Shown here in pieces: positions 44,780 to 54,168 of a stretch of DNA of 64,000 nucleotides. Under the pieces are notes generated by a model. That model saw nothing but the letters and a program-made list of their open reading frames with translations. It made no database searches and was not told where the DNA came from. Origin of the DNA: Occultella aeris (GTDB lineage: Bacteria; Actinomycetota; Actinomycetes; Actinomycetales; Beutenbergiaceae); NCBI RefSeq assembly GCF_902703175.1, contig NZ_CACRYJ010000025.1, forward strand, positions 62,001 through 126,000, read 5' to 3'. Every line of letters begins with the position of its first letter. Position 1 is the first letter of the stretch. The translations under genes were made by a program, and so were the position numbers.

Positions 44780-45576
44780 CGGGTGGCGCCTTCTGTGCGG
44801 GCGCGCAGTCGCCACTCGTCCATCGCGAGGTTCAGCCCCACGGCCAGGGCCGTGATCAGGCACGCCGGCAGCAGGGTCGCCAGCGGTTGCAGCAGCAGCC
44901 CGTCGCGGTTCTGCTCGACCATGACGCCCCAGTTGCTCCGATCGGGCTCGACCCCGACCCCGAGGAAGCTCGCCGAGGCGACCAGATAGAGCGCGCCGAC
45001 GAACCGCACGCCGGCGTCCGCCATGATCATGCCCATCGCCGACCTCCCGAGGAACCAGCCCACGCGCCGCCACCGTGGCTCGCCGGCGAGCAGCATCGCC
45101 TCCGCGGCGGGTCCGTTCGCGGGCCCCAGGGCGGCGGCGCGGATGACCCGCGTCGCGTCGGGCGCGAGCACCACCACGACGATCCCGATCAGGACCAGGT
45201 CGTGCTGCGGCGCGATCGAGGCGAGCAGGATCAGGACGAGCAGCGACGGCATCGCGAGCACGACGTCGAACGGCCGCATGATCAGCTCGTCCAGCCAGCG
45301 TCGGCGGGTGGCCGCTGCCGTCAGGGCGAGCGGCACGGCCAGCACGTAACAGAGCACCGTGGCGCCGACCGAGGTGATCACGATGGGGGCACCGCCGAGG
45401 AGCAGCTGGTCCAGCACGTCGCGCCCGGCGAAGTCGGAGCCGAACGGTCCGGCAGCCGGGTCGAACGCCGTCGACCGGGGGCCACCGGAGGTGGCGAACT
45501 GCGGCCCAGCGAGCGCGAGCATGCCCGGGATCGCGAGGAGGGCGATGACGACGCCGCGGCGGACGAGACGATTCAC
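44776..45576 (-). CDS. ABC transporter permease (DppC/NikC-like)
   Basis: The 266-residue permease has five to six membrane segments. GSDFAGRDVLDQLLLGGAPIVITSVGA is the conserved DppC-type entry, and the EAA-type loop is AAALGPANGPAAEAMLLAGEP. It pairs with the DppB-like permease upstream. The GTG at 45576 overlaps that gene's stop (GTGA). Confidence 0.87.
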   Translation of the reverse strand: MNRLVRRGVVIALLAIPGMLALAGPQFATSGGPRSTAFDPAAGPFGSDFAGRDVLDQLLLGGAPIVITSVGATVLCYVLAVPLALTAAATRRRWLDELIMRPFDVVLAMPSLLVLILLASIAPQHDLVLIGIVVVVLAPDATRVIRAAALGPANGPAAEAMLLAGEPRWRRVGWFLGRSAMGMIMADAGVRFVGALYLVASASFLGVGVEPDRSNWGVMVEQNRDGLLLQPLATLLPACLITALAVGLNLAMDEWRLRARTEGATR

Positions 45577-46517
45577 AGCGTGACCGCCGCGGGATTCATC
45601 CGGTAGCTGACGGCGTCGGCGACGACGTTCACCACCACCGTGACCAGCCCGAAGAACACGGCGAGACCCTGCACGACCGGGACATCGCGCGTGCCGACCG
45701 CGTCCACCAGGGTGGTCCCGAGGCCGGGGATCACGAACACCGCCTCCACCACGATCACGCCGCCGAGCAGCCAGTCCACGGCGCGCGCCACCTGTTGCAC
45801 CGCAGGTGCCCCGGACGTCGGCAGTGCGTGCGCCCAGGTGATCCGGCGCTCGCTCAGCCCGATCCTGCCCAGGTGACGCGCGTAGTCGCTCTGCCGGGCG
45901 TCGACCAGCCCGGCGCGCACCAGCCGGGAGACCGAGCAGAGCGGCCGGATCAGAAGGACCGCCACCGGCAGCACGAGCACGGACGGCTGGGCGAGCAGGT
46001 CCGAGACACCGAGGGCGTTCGCGGGCAGCAGGCTGAGCTGCAGGGCGAAGAGCGAGATGAGCAGGATGGCCGACGCGAACTCCGGGACGGAGTAGAACCC
46101 GAGGCTGACGCTGCTGATGAGGCGATCGACCACCGAGCCGGGTCTGCGGGCCGCGGCGACGCCGAGCATGGTCGCCAGCGGCGGCAGCAGCAGGAACGTG
46201 ACGCCGGCGAGCAGCGCGGTCGGTGCCAGACCCGCGCGGAGGGTGTCGGCCACCGGTCGCCCGGAGACGAGGGACGTGCCGAGGTCCCCACGCAGGAGTT
46301 CGCCCCACCACCGGATGTACCGCTGCCCCAACGGATCGTCCAGTCCCAGCGCGGCGCGAAGCTGCGCGATCCGCTCCGGATCGGGGGCGTCGCCGGCGAT
46401 CACGACCGCGGCGTCGCCCGGCAGGGCCTCGGTGAGCAGGAACACGATCGTGACGACGCCAAACACCTGGACCGCACCGAGGGCCATGCGGCGGGCGAGC
46501 AGACGGGTCAGGCTCAC
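45573..46517 (-). CDS. ABC transporter permease (DppB/NikB-like)
   Basis: The 314-residue protein starts MSLTRLLARRMALGAVQVFGVVTIVFLLTEALPGDAA, the classic DppB opening. LGLDDPLGQRYIRWWGELLRGDLGTSLVSGRPV follows, and the loop LVRAGLVDARQSDYARHLGRIGLSE sits in the EAA position. It has about six membrane segments. It forms the heterodimeric channel with the next permease. Coupled by four-base overlaps on both sides. Confidence 0.9.
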   Translation of the reverse strand: MSLTRLLARRMALGAVQVFGVVTIVFLLTEALPGDAAVVIAGDAPDPERIAQLRAALGLDDPLGQRYIRWWGELLRGDLGTSLVSGRPVADTLRAGLAPTALLAGVTFLLLPPLATMLGVAAARRPGSVVDRLISSVSLGFYSVPEFASAILLISLFALQLSLLPANALGVSDLLAQPSVLVLPVAVLLIRPLCSVSRLVRAGLVDARQSDYARHLGRIGLSERRITWAHALPTSGAPAVQQVARAVDWLLGGVIVVEAVFVIPGLGTTLVDAVGTRDVPVVQGLAVFFGLVTVVVNVVADAVSYRMNPAAVTL

Positions 46518-48082
46518 GCGAGCCAGACGCGGTCGAACCGCGCCCAGTCGAGCGAGTTCGCTGGGGCCTCGACGATGCCTGCGACGTTCGCGCTCGTCGC
46601 GACGATCCAGTCCGCGAACCCCCAGATCAGGAAGCCGCCCCGGTCGTGGAGCGTGGTCTGCATGTCGTGATAGATGCCGGCTCGCGCAGCGGGGTCCGCC
46701 GTGGCGATCGCGTCAGCGTAGAGCGCGTCGAACTCCGGATCACGCCACGCGGTCGCGTTCGTGCTGGAGTCGCTCAGCAGTCGCTGGGAGACATGTGACT
46801 CGATGGGCATCCCACCCGAGCGGTACGCGCACAGGATGCCCTCGTCGAGGATCTCGGACCAGTAGGTGCCGGCGTCGCGCTGATGCACGGACGCGCTGAG
46901 CCCGGCGGCGCGCAGCTGGTCCGCGAACACGTTCGCGCTGGCGATCAGGCCGGTGCCCGCGTCCGCGGTGTCGATCACGATCTCGTGATCGCCCAACCCG
47001 CTGGAGGCGATGAGCCGGCGCGCGAGGTCCAGGTCCTGCTCGCGCTGCGGGAGGTCGTCGGCGTAGTACTCGTACCCCTTGCCGAAGAGGTCGTTGCCGA
47101 CGTTGCCCGCTCCTGCGAGCGCGGCGTCGACCAGTTCCTGCCGGTCCGTCAGGGCGAACAGCGCGCGCCGCGCGTCCGGGTGGTCGAACGGCGCACGGTC
47201 GGTCTTCATCGCGAAGCCGTTCATGCCACTGTTCGGCAGCCGGGTGAACACCAGGTCCTCGCGCGCCGCGTACGTCTGCGCGGTCGAACCGGACACGTCG
47301 TGCGCGTACTGGACCGTCCCACTCACGAGCGCGTTGATGCGGGCGGACTCCTCGTTCGCGATCAGGTACTCGAGACGGTCGAGGTAGGGACGTCCCTCCC
47401 AGTAGTCGTCGAACGCGTCCAGGGTCAGGGACCGCCCGGGGTCCCAGCCGGCGAAGCGGAACGGCCCTGATCCGACCGGCTCGTCGAAGTTCGTCGCGTC
47501 CTCGGGCACGATGAACGCTCCGAACGCGGCCAGGGAGTTCGGGAACTCCGCGTAGGACCGGGACAGGTGCAGGCGCAGTGTGCGTTCGTCCTGGACCTCG
47601 GAGGCGTCCAGGTCGAGCATGGCGAAGTTGCTGCGCGCGCGGAAGCCTTCGGCCGGGTCGGTGATGCGTCGGTAGCTGTAGAGCACGTCCTCCGGGCGGA
47701 CCGGTCGCCCGTCGTGGAAGACGGCCTCGCGCAGCCGAATGGTCCACTGGGTCAGATCGGCATTCGGCTCCCACTCCTGCGCCAGCCGTGGCACCGCGGA
47801 CATGTCCTCGCCGAGGTCGGCGAGTTTCTCGAAGATCATCTTCGAACGCGATCCCTCAAGGAACAGGTTCGCCCTGTGCGGGTCGAGGGTCTCCTGGGCG
47901 CCGCCGCCCGCGAAGGCCGCGCGCAGCACCCCACCGGGCACGGGTGAGGCACTCGCGGCGGGGGCCGATCCGGTGGCGGGTGAGCGTGGTGCGCACGCGG
48001 CCAACCCGGTCGTCACGGCAGCGAGCGAGGCGCCGATCAGCAGGGTTCTGCGGGAGGGACGCAGTTCGGGTGATGTGGTCAT
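46514..48082 (-). CDS. ABC transporter solute-binding lipoprotein (family 5)
   Basis: A 522-residue binding protein. The N-terminus carries a twin-arginine motif SRRTLLIGASLAA and a lipobox LAAC (Cys30), so it is probably exported by Tat and lipid-anchored. GGVLRAAFAGGGAQETLDPH and RLREAVFHDGRPVRPEDVLYSYRR are family-5 (peptide/nickel) hallmarks. It captures the ligand for the downstream permeases. Ligand could be a peptide, a metal or a metallophore; neighbouring MFS exporter makes a metallophore possible. Confidence 0.9.
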   Translation of the reverse strand: MTTSPELRPSRRTLLIGASLAAVTTGLAACAPRSPATGSAPAASASPVPGGVLRAAFAGGGAQETLDPHRANLFLEGSRSKMIFEKLADLGEDMSAVPRLAQEWEPNADLTQWTIRLREAVFHDGRPVRPEDVLYSYRRITDPAEGFRARSNFAMLDLDASEVQDERTLRLHLSRSYAEFPNSLAAFGAFIVPEDATNFDEPVGSGPFRFAGWDPGRSLTLDAFDDYWEGRPYLDRLEYLIANEESARINALVSGTVQYAHDVSGSTAQTYAAREDLVFTRLPNSGMNGFAMKTDRAPFDHPDARRALFALTDRQELVDAALAGAGNVGNDLFGKGYEYYADDLPQREQDLDLARRLIASSGLGDHEIVIDTADAGTGLIASANVFADQLRAAGLSASVHQRDAGTYWSEILDEGILCAYRSGGMPIESHVSQRLLSDSSTNATAWRDPEFDALYADAIATADPAARAGIYHDMQTTLHDRGGFLIWGFADWIVATSANVAGIVEAPANSLDWARFDRVWLA

Positions 48083-49347
48083 CGGGGGATGCTCCTCTCG
48101 GAGGGCTTCGAAGGGCCCTGGTTCTGGTCTTGGGTACTGGTCGGGATCGGAGTGCTCGGGCCGGGTGCCCGCGGGGCCGTCAACGGCAAGAGCGAAAGTG
48201 CGGCGGCGGCGAGCGCGGCGATGCCGCAGGCGAGCCAGGACAGCGGCGCCGAGCGCTCGAGCAGCGCGCCGAGCCCGGCACCAGAGGCCGCCGCGATCAC
48301 CCCGGAGAGCAGATAGAAGGCGCCGTAGTAGGTGCCGGTCATGCCGGTTGACGCGTGCTGGGCGATCCGCTCCAGCATGAAGGGCTGCGCGATCACCACC
48401 CCGAGGCCGAGGGCGGCCGCCGCGAGCAGGATCGCCGTGAAACGCACGGCCGGATCAGCGGCCGCGGTCGCCGCCGGCCCGAGCAGCCCGACTCCCATCA
48501 CCGCATAGCCAAGCGCGATCGAGCGGTGGGCCTGCCAGCGGGCCATCGCGTACCGGGTGAGCGGGCGCTGGCACGCCACGGCCACGACGGTCGAGACCAC
48601 GAACACCGACACGGTGCCGGCGTTCCCGCCGAGCACCGGATCGGCCTCCCTGGGGAAGATCAGATACAACTGGTTCTGGAGGGCGAAGAGGGCGCTCCCG
48701 GCGAGCGCGAAAAGCCAGAACCGGCCGTTGCGGAGCAGTCCGAGCATGCCACCACGTTCCGGGGCGGCCCGGCCCTCCGACTGCGCCGGGAGCCAGATCG
48801 CCTGCGCGATGGTCAGGACCGCGAACACGCCGGCGGCGACGGCCGCGACGATGCGGAAGTCGACGAGCATCAGCAGTGCTCCGAGAACGGGACCCACGAA
48901 CATGCCGGCGTTGCCGGCGAGCGCGAACCAGGCGAACGCCTCCGCGGTACGCCCCTGCGACGCGGTGGCGACATACGAGCGGACGGCCGGGTTGAACAGC
49001 GCGCCGGCGACGCCGCTGAGCAGCGCGGCCGCGAGCAGCCCCCAGAGATTCTCGGTCAGGGCGAACATCCCGAAACCGATGACGCGCAGGAGGCACCCCG
49101 CGAGGATCATCGGGCGGCTGCCGATCCGGTCCGCGCAGATCCCGCCGACCAGGAACAGGCCCTGCTGGGCCAGGTTGCGGGCACCGAGGACGAGGCCGAC
49201 GGCAGCCAGGGTCAGTCCGATGGATTCGGTCAGGTACGCCGCCAGGAACGGCAGGAGCAGGTAAAAGCCGAGGTTCACTCCGAACTGGTTGAGCACCAGT
49301 ACCTGTACCGGGCGCGAGAAGGAACGCAGGCTCGATCGGTCGGTCAT
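48079..49347 (-). CDS. MFS transporter
   Basis: A 422-residue protein with about 12 membrane segments. The loop GGICADRIGSRPMILAGC between helices 2 and 3 is the MFS signature (G-x-x-x-D-R-x-G-x-R). It resembles drug/siderophore exporters. It overlaps the binding-protein gene by four bases and is the first gene of a five-gene operon with the ABC importer, a layout seen in metallophore systems where an MFS exporter ships the chelator out and the ABC importer takes it back. No chelator synthase is in the window. Confidence 0.87.
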   Translation of the reverse strand: MTDRSSLRSFSRPVQVLVLNQFGVNLGFYLLLPFLAAYLTESIGLTLAAVGLVLGARNLAQQGLFLVGGICADRIGSRPMILAGCLLRVIGFGMFALTENLWGLLAAALLSGVAGALFNPAVRSYVATASQGRTAEAFAWFALAGNAGMFVGPVLGALLMLVDFRIVAAVAAGVFAVLTIAQAIWLPAQSEGRAAPERGGMLGLLRNGRFWLFALAGSALFALQNQLYLIFPREADPVLGGNAGTVSVFVVSTVVAVACQRPLTRYAMARWQAHRSIALGYAVMGVGLLGPAATAAADPAVRFTAILLAAAALGLGVVIAQPFMLERIAQHASTGMTGTYYGAFYLLSGVIAAASGAGLGALLERSAPLSWLACGIAALAAAALSLLPLTAPRAPGPSTPIPTSTQDQNQGPSKPSERSIPR

Positions 49348-49404
49348 GCCGATCTGCGGGCGGGGGCGGAGGAGGTCTTCATGCTGGGCACCAGTGTCGG
49401 CGAG

Positions 49405-49458
49405 AACCCAGACTATTGGTAGTGCTTTTCATTATCGTCTCGGTTATAGGCTGGGCAT
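49405..49458. promoter_or_regulatory. AT-rich divergent promoter between MFS operon and LysR gene
   Basis: A local AT-rich island (around GGTAGTGCTTTTCATTATCG) in otherwise very GC-rich DNA. TATAGG at 49445-49450 lies nine bases before the LysR ATG and could be its -10 box, implying a leaderless message. The CGATAATGAAAAGCA strand reads somewhat like Fur/Zur-family boxes, but the match is partial. Confidence 0.45.
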
Positions 49459-50334
49459 ATGGCGAATCACGCGGACGCGGTGAGTTCGGTCGACGAGCTG
49501 CGCCTTGCGGTCGCACTCGCCGACCACGGCTCGATGCTTGCGGCGGCCGCGAGCCTCCACATCGCGCAACCATCCGCATCCCAGCGGCTGCGCCGCCTGG
49601 AGTCACGGGTCGGCCTCGCCCTGTTCGACCGGGACACGCGCGGGACGCGTCCCACGGCTGCTGGGCTCGAGTACGTGCGCCTCGCGCGCCGCGCCCTGGA
49701 GACGATCGAGTCGGTGACCGATGGCGCACGCCGCGCCGCCGGCCGGCCCAGGTCGAGGTCCGGGACCTTCACGAGCCTGTCGGTGCCGGTGTTCACGGCC
49801 GTGCAACGGCTCCTGCCGCCACCGGCCACCGTGGAACAGCGGATCGGGAACGGCCGCCTGCTGTTGCAGATGATGGACGGCGGCGAACTCGACGCGTCGG
49901 TCATCATCGCGCCGCACGCGACGTGGGCGCCGGCCACGTCCGACGTGACTCAGCTCGGTAGCGATCCGCTGCTGCTCGTCGCTGCCTCCGGGGTGGAGGC
50001 TATCGCCTCGCCGCGAGAGCGACGGAGGGCGTGGCCCCTTCCGGTCTGGCTGGCGACCTACAGCTCGCAGCCGGACGATGTGGCTCAGGACTTCGCCGCG
50101 ATGGGTGCCCACGTGCGCCTGGCCGGCTCCGCTCCGGTCGCCCTCGCGATCGCGCGCGAACGCGGTGAGCTCGCGGCGGTGCCCCGGACTGCCTGGTCCG
50201 CCGATCGCCGTCCGGGCGAGCACGCTCAGGCGCTGCCTGGCGCGTTCTCCATGCCGCTCGCTCTCGTCACGACCCGAACGAGCCCGCTGTCCGGTCGCGG
50301 TGGCGAGCTCGCCACCGAACTCGGGCTCGCCTGA
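49459..50334 (+). CDS. LysR-family transcriptional regulator
   Basis: A 291-residue regulator. The N-terminal winged helix reads VDELRLAVALADHGSMLAAAASLHIAQPSASQRLRRLESRVGLALFDRD, standard for LysR proteins, followed by an effector-binding domain. It is divergent from the MFS/ABC operon with 111 bases between starts, so it probably controls that operon and itself. Inducer unknown. Confidence 0.9.
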   Translation: MANHADAVSSVDELRLAVALADHGSMLAAAASLHIAQPSASQRLRRLESRVGLALFDRDTRGTRPTAAGLEYVRLARRALETIESVTDGARRAAGRPRSRSGTFTSLSVPVFTAVQRLLPPPATVEQRIGNGRLLLQMMDGGELDASVIIAPHATWAPATSDVTQLGSDPLLLVAASGVEAIASPRERRRAWPLPVWLATYSSQPDDVAQDFAAMGAHVRLAGSAPVALAIARERGELAAVPRTAWSADRRPGEHAQALPGAFSMPLALVTTRTSPLSGRGGELATELGLA

Positions 50335-50341
50335 GCGTGAG

Positions 50342-50785
50342 TCAATGCGCGCTGTCAGTCAGAATCTCAAGTCCTGGCGCGCCGGCGTAGATGCCATCGC
50401 CGGCAAGCAGCGGCACGCCGACCGCGATCGCCGTCGCGGCGACCCAACGGTCTCCAGTGTGCTGCTTGGCATACAGCGCGTGCCCGGCGCGCTTGCAGTC
50501 CGCTGTAAGGTCGGCGTATGCCACGATGACGTCTTCGGTGACAGGCACCCGGCTCGTGCCTGCGAGCTGAGACAGGATCGACTCTCGTCGCTTTGCACCC
50601 AGGTCGTTGATTGCGAGGCCGGCGAGCACCTCAGCCTTGGTCTGAGTTGCTATGACCAATCCGCAGCCGACCAGCAGGTTCCGCCAGGTCTCGGTCCGCG
50701 CATCCGGTGTCCGCGTCGATCTCGCGAACAGCACGCTCCACACGTCGGTGTCAAGCAGCACCCACCGCTGATCTGCCAAGGTCAC
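50342..50785 (-). CDS. PIN-domain ribonuclease toxin (VapC-like)
   Basis: The 147-residue protein has the PIN acidic residues: LLDTDVWSVLF (Asp12, Asp14), TKAEVLAGL (Glu), and TGDRWVAATAIAVGVPLLAGDG (Asp and final acidic residue). PIN toxins cut RNA such as tRNA or rRNA. The GTG at 50785 overlaps the stop of the upstream partner gene by four bases (50782-50785), giving tight coupling as in toxin-antitoxin pairs. An in-frame ATG at 50818 lies inside the partner gene and is less likely. Confidence 0.83.
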   Translation of the reverse strand: MTLADQRWVLLDTDVWSVLFARSTRTPDARTETWRNLLVGCGLVIATQTKAEVLAGLAINDLGAKRRESILSQLAGTSRVPVTEDVIVAYADLTADCKRAGHALYAKQHTGDRWVAATAIAVGVPLLAGDGIYAGAPGLEILTDSAH

Positions 50786-51642
50786 TCGCCCTTGATGGCC
50801 GCCAGGAACCTGGCCCACTCGTCATCGTCGAAGTCGACGCCGCCGTCGGGATCCGGTCCTGACACGTTCTCGGGCAACAGCCACGCCGTCGGCTCAGCGT
50901 GGCTCCTCCATTGTGCCGGCACGGGGGCAGGCTCGATCGTGGGTGCGGTGAGGGAGATCAACCGGCCTTTCGCGCCATGGGTCGGGACCCCGCTCGCAGT
51001 CGCGCGCTTGCCGACCAGATCGCGAGAGATTGCCTCCGCGTTCTCAACATCCTCGAGCATGATCCTGTTGCCGACGTCATCAGCGATCCGGAACTTACTG
51101 TTCCTCAGGTCGACCATCTCAAGCCGTCCGGCGATGGTGATCTGCTCGATGCCGACCTGCTTCCGCTGTACCTGCCAGACCGCTCGATCGCGGTTGCCCG
51201 GCCGAAACTCGACCCGGCCACCGCTCGTCCGGACGACAGTCACGAGCGGAGCTGCACGCTCCAACGCGTCGAGCAGCGCAATTGCGCTCTCTCGCACCGC
51301 TGCGGGAGCACCGGAAGGTGGACGATCTGCGCTCAGACCCGAGATGACGTCCCAATATTTGGCCGTCACGTCACGCTCGAACGGCATGTCGAAATCGAGG
51401 GCGTCATGCATGCCGCGATCGATCATCAGAACGGTGCTTCCCTCCTCGACTCCGGACAGCCGCAACGCAGCCGCGGCTTCAACGATCCGAGGGCCACGCC
51501 CAGCACCGTCGATGTCCGCAACCCAGCGGCTCACCCGAGTCGAGAGTTCCTGGAGCCTGCCCGCGATCGCCGCGACGTCCGCCAACGTGATCTCCCCGGG
51601 GGCGAGCGCCGTCTCTTGCAGTCGAATCTTGATCCGATCCAC
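50782..51642 (-). CDS. Uncharacterised partner of the PIN toxin (candidate large antitoxin)
   Basis: From the GTG at 51642, which has a GGAGG ribosome site eight bases upstream, the protein has 286 residues. No family is recognised. The N-terminal part looks helical (ITLADVAAIAGRLQELSTRVSRWVADI). The later segment ITIAGRLEMVDLRNSKFRI, with DDVGNRIMLEDV following, looks like a small beta-barrel. The acidic C-terminus DPDGGVDFDDDEWARFLAAIKGE could bind a basic toxin surface. It precedes and overlaps the PIN gene, the normal place of an antitoxin, but it is far larger than usual VapB proteins. Confidence 0.6.
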   Translation of the reverse strand: MDRIKIRLQETALAPGEITLADVAAIAGRLQELSTRVSRWVADIDGAGRGPRIVEAAAALRLSGVEEGSTVLMIDRGMHDALDFDMPFERDVTAKYWDVISGLSADRPPSGAPAAVRESAIALLDALERAAPLVTVVRTSGGRVEFRPGNRDRAVWQVQRKQVGIEQITIAGRLEMVDLRNSKFRIADDVGNRIMLEDVENAEAISRDLVGKRATASGVPTHGAKGRLISLTAPTIEPAPVPAQWRSHAEPTAWLLPENVSGPDPDGGVDFDDDEWARFLAAIKGE

Positions 51643-51807
51643 GAGTCCCACCTCCATCCGCGTGCCCAAGCCATCCACGCGATTGTCTCGCACCCTACAG
51701 ACATGCGGGCGGGACCACCCCTCATTGATCCACTGCGGTCGGCGCACGCTCCAACCGAGTCTGGCGACGGACGCGAAGAGTCTCCGGCGTCGACACTTCC
51801 CACGACC

Positions 51808-52290
51808 TCAGTGCGCTCGCGAGACCCAGTCCGCGAGCATCCGGGCGGTCGCGAGTGCCGCGGCCGCGGCCTCGTAGCCCTTGTCCTCCCGGGACCCGGG
51901 CAGGCCCGCGCGGTCGAGCGCCTGGGCCTCGTCGTCGCAGGTCAGCAACCCGAAGCCGACGGGGACGCCGTGGTCCAGGGCCACCCGGGCGAGCCCGTCG
52001 GTGGCCGCCGAGCACACGTAGTCGAAGTGCGGCGTGCCGCCGCGGATGACCACGCCGAGGGCGACCACGGCGTCGTGGCTGCGGGCCAGACGGTCCGCCG
52101 CCACCGGCAGCTCGAAGGATCCGGGCACGCGCAGCACCGTCGGCTCGGTGACGCCGGCCTCCAGGCAGGCGCGCAGCGCGCCGTCGAGCAGGCCGCCCAT
52201 GACCTGCTCGTGCCAGGACGCGGCGACGACGGCGACCCTGGCCTGTGGCAGGTGGGGAATCTTCTGGTCGGGGCTTCCGTGTCCGCTCAT
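51808..52290 (-). CDS. ribH: 6,7-dimethyl-8-ribityllumazine synthase
   Basis: The 160-residue enzyme joins 5-amino-6-ribitylaminouracil and 3,4-dihydroxy-2-butanone 4-phosphate, the penultimate riboflavin step. [53 protein letters not shown] and [19 protein letters not shown] are the standard motifs. The ATG at 52290 overlaps the ribBA stop by four bases. It is the last gene of ribD-ribE-ribBA-ribH. Confidence 0.96.
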   Translation of the reverse strand: MSGHGSPDQKIPHLPQARVAVVAASWHEQVMGGLLDGALRACLEAGVTEPTVLRVPGSFELPVAADRLARSHDAVVALGVVIRGGTPHFDYVCSAATDGLARVALDHGVPVGFGLLTCDDEAQALDRAGLPGSREDKGYEAAAAALATARMLADWVSRAH

Positions 52291-53543
52291 GCGCTCTCTC
52301 CGGTCCGGTGGGGCAGGCCGACGAGGTGGTGACCCAGTCGGTCCCGCTTGGTGGTCAGGTAGGCCAGGTTCTCGGGTGTGGGGTGGGTGGTCAGCTCGAC
52401 GGTGCCCCTTACGTCGACGCCGCCGGCCCGTAGCGCCTGCGCCTTGGCCGGATTGTGGGTGAGCAGCCGGACCGAGCACACGCCGAGATGGTCGAGGATC
52501 CGCGGGACCACGGCGAAGGACCGCGCATCGACCGGCAGCCCCAGGTCGAGATTGGCGTCGACAGTGTCGCGACCGTTCTCCTGCAGCGCATACGCTCGCA
52601 GTTTCTCGATGAGGCCGATGCCGCGGCCCTCGTGCCCGCGCAGCAGGATCAGCGCGCCGCGCCCCTCGCGATCGATCCGGGCCAGGGATTCCTCCAGCTG
52701 GGGCCCGCAGTCGCAGCGTCGGCTGCCCAGGACGTCACCGGTCACGCACTCGGAGTGCACCCGGACCAGGACGGGTTCGGGACTGGTGACGTCGCCACGG
52801 ACCAGTACCAGGTGCTCGGCTCCCGGTCCCGCATCGGGACCGCTACCGGCCTCCCGCACCGCGAGCGCGGTGAACTCGCCGTGTCTGGTGGGCAGCCGCA
52901 CCGGCTCGGTGACCTCCAGCGGGGCCGTCTTGGCGAGGCGGTGGGCGGCGAGGGCCTCGATGGAGATCATCGCCAGGCCGTGGCGGTCGGCGAAGTCCCG
53001 CAGGGCCGGGCCGCGCATCATCGTGCCGTCGTCGTGGACCAGTTCGACGAGCACGCCCACGTCCGGTTGGCCGGCGAGCGCCATCAGGTCGACCGCGGCC
53101 TCGGTGTGCCCGCGACGCTCGAGCACCCCGCCCGCGCGGGCCCGCAGCGGGAACACGTGACCGGGACGGGTGAGGTCGGCGGCGGTGGTGTCGCCTCCCG
53201 CGAGCAGGCGCAGAGTGCTCGCGCGGTCGGCCGCGCTGATTCCGGTGCTGACGCCCTCGCGCGCGTCGACGCTCACCGTGAAGGCCGTGCGCAGCGGGTC
53301 CTCGGTGCGTTCGACCATCAGTGGCAGACCGAGCCGGTCGGCGTGCGCGGCGGGCATCGGGGCGCAGACGATTCCGCTGGAGTACCGCACCGTCATGGCC
53401 AGCAGGTCGGGCGTCGCGGCGGCCGCGGAGAAGATGAGGTCTCCCTCGTTCTCGCGGTCCTCGTCATCGACCACGACCACGGGCCGGCCGGCTGCGATCT
53501 CGGAGACGGCACGGGAGACGGTATCGAGCCGGAGCGTGTTCAT
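52287..53543 (-). CDS. ribBA: Bifunctional DHBP synthase / GTP cyclohydrolase II
   Basis: A 418-residue fusion. The N-terminal RibB domain has [19 protein letters not shown] and [11 protein letters not shown]. The C-terminal RibA domain has [24 protein letters not shown], with the three zinc cysteines, and [17 protein letters not shown]. The two halves make the two riboflavin precursors from ribulose 5-phosphate and GTP. The ATG at 53543 overlaps the ribE stop; the longer open frame upstream is a shadow of ribE. Confidence 0.96.
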   Translation of the reverse strand: MNTLRLDTVSRAVSEIAAGRPVVVVDDEDRENEGDLIFSAAAATPDLLAMTVRYSSGIVCAPMPAAHADRLGLPLMVERTEDPLRTAFTVSVDAREGVSTGISAADRASTLRLLAGGDTTAADLTRPGHVFPLRARAGGVLERRGHTEAAVDLMALAGQPDVGVLVELVHDDGTMMRGPALRDFADRHGLAMISIEALAAHRLAKTAPLEVTEPVRLPTRHGEFTALAVREAGSGPDAGPGAEHLVLVRGDVTSPEPVLVRVHSECVTGDVLGSRRCDCGPQLEESLARIDREGRGALILLRGHEGRGIGLIEKLRAYALQENGRDTVDANLDLGLPVDARSFAVVPRILDHLGVCSVRLLTHNPAKAQALRAGGVDVRGTVELTTHPTPENLAYLTTKRDRLGHHLVGLPHRTGESA

Positions 53544-54148
53544 CGTCGCGCCACGGCCTCGAGCCCGGGCAGCAGGTTCTCGACGTACTTGGCCAGGACG
53601 TCCACCTCGATGTTCACGCGGGATCCGACGGTGCGCCGGCCAAGGGTGGTGCGGGCGAGCGTCTCCGGGATCAGGCCGATGGTCACCACGGCGTCCGCCA
53701 CGGACACAACGGTCAGGCTGACGCCGTCCACGGCGATCGACCCACGGTCGACCACGTAGCGAGTGACGCCGTCGGGCAGTGCGATACGGATCAGGTGGCC
53801 GCCCTCGCCGGGCCCCGCTGCGATCACCTCGCCCACGCCGTCGACGTGGCCCTGCACGATGTGTCCACCGAGGCGGGCGTCCGCACGCAGGGACCGCTCC
53901 AGGTTCACCCGGTCGCCGGCCGCGAGGGATCCGAGCGAGGTGGCCGCGAGGGTGGTCCGGATGACGTCGGCGCTCCACACCTGGCCGTCGTGATCGGTGA
54001 CGGTCAGGCAGCAGCCGTTGACGGTGATCGAGTCGCCCGGCGCGGCGTCGGAGAGGACGAGCGGCGCGCGGATGTGCAGGCGGGTGGAGTCCTTCGAGGA
54101 GTCGATGCCCTCGACGGTGCCGAGTTCCTCGACGATTCCGGTGAACAT
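53540..54148 (-). CDS. ribE: Riboflavin synthase alpha chain
   Basis: A 202-residue enzyme with the start MFTGIVEELGTV and two homologous barrels, each containing a GDSIxVNGxCLTV-type segment (GDSITVNGCCLTVT and GSIAVDGVSLTVV). It dismutates two lumazine molecules into riboflavin. An AGAAGGGACCACC ribosome site stands before the ATG. It overlaps ribBA by four bases. Confidence 0.95.
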   Translation of the reverse strand: MFTGIVEELGTVEGIDSSKDSTRLHIRAPLVLSDAAPGDSITVNGCCLTVTDHDGQVWSADVIRTTLAATSLGSLAAGDRVNLERSLRADARLGGHIVQGHVDGVGEVIAAGPGEGGHLIRIALPDGVTRYVVDRGSIAVDGVSLTVVSVADAVVTIGLIPETLARTTLGRRTVGSRVNIEVDVLAKYVENLLPGLEAVARR

Positions 54149-54168
54149 GGTGGTCCCTTCTGTTGGGG

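Noticed and set aside
44780-45073. N-terminal extension of the double ABC ATPase
   Set aside because: The extension is the permease gene in another frame; the ATPase begins at the GTG overlapping the permease stop.
49421-49440. Clear Fur or Zur box before the MFS operon
   Set aside because: Only about nine of 15 positions fit a mycobacterial Zur-like consensus, so it is kept only as an AT-rich promoter feature.
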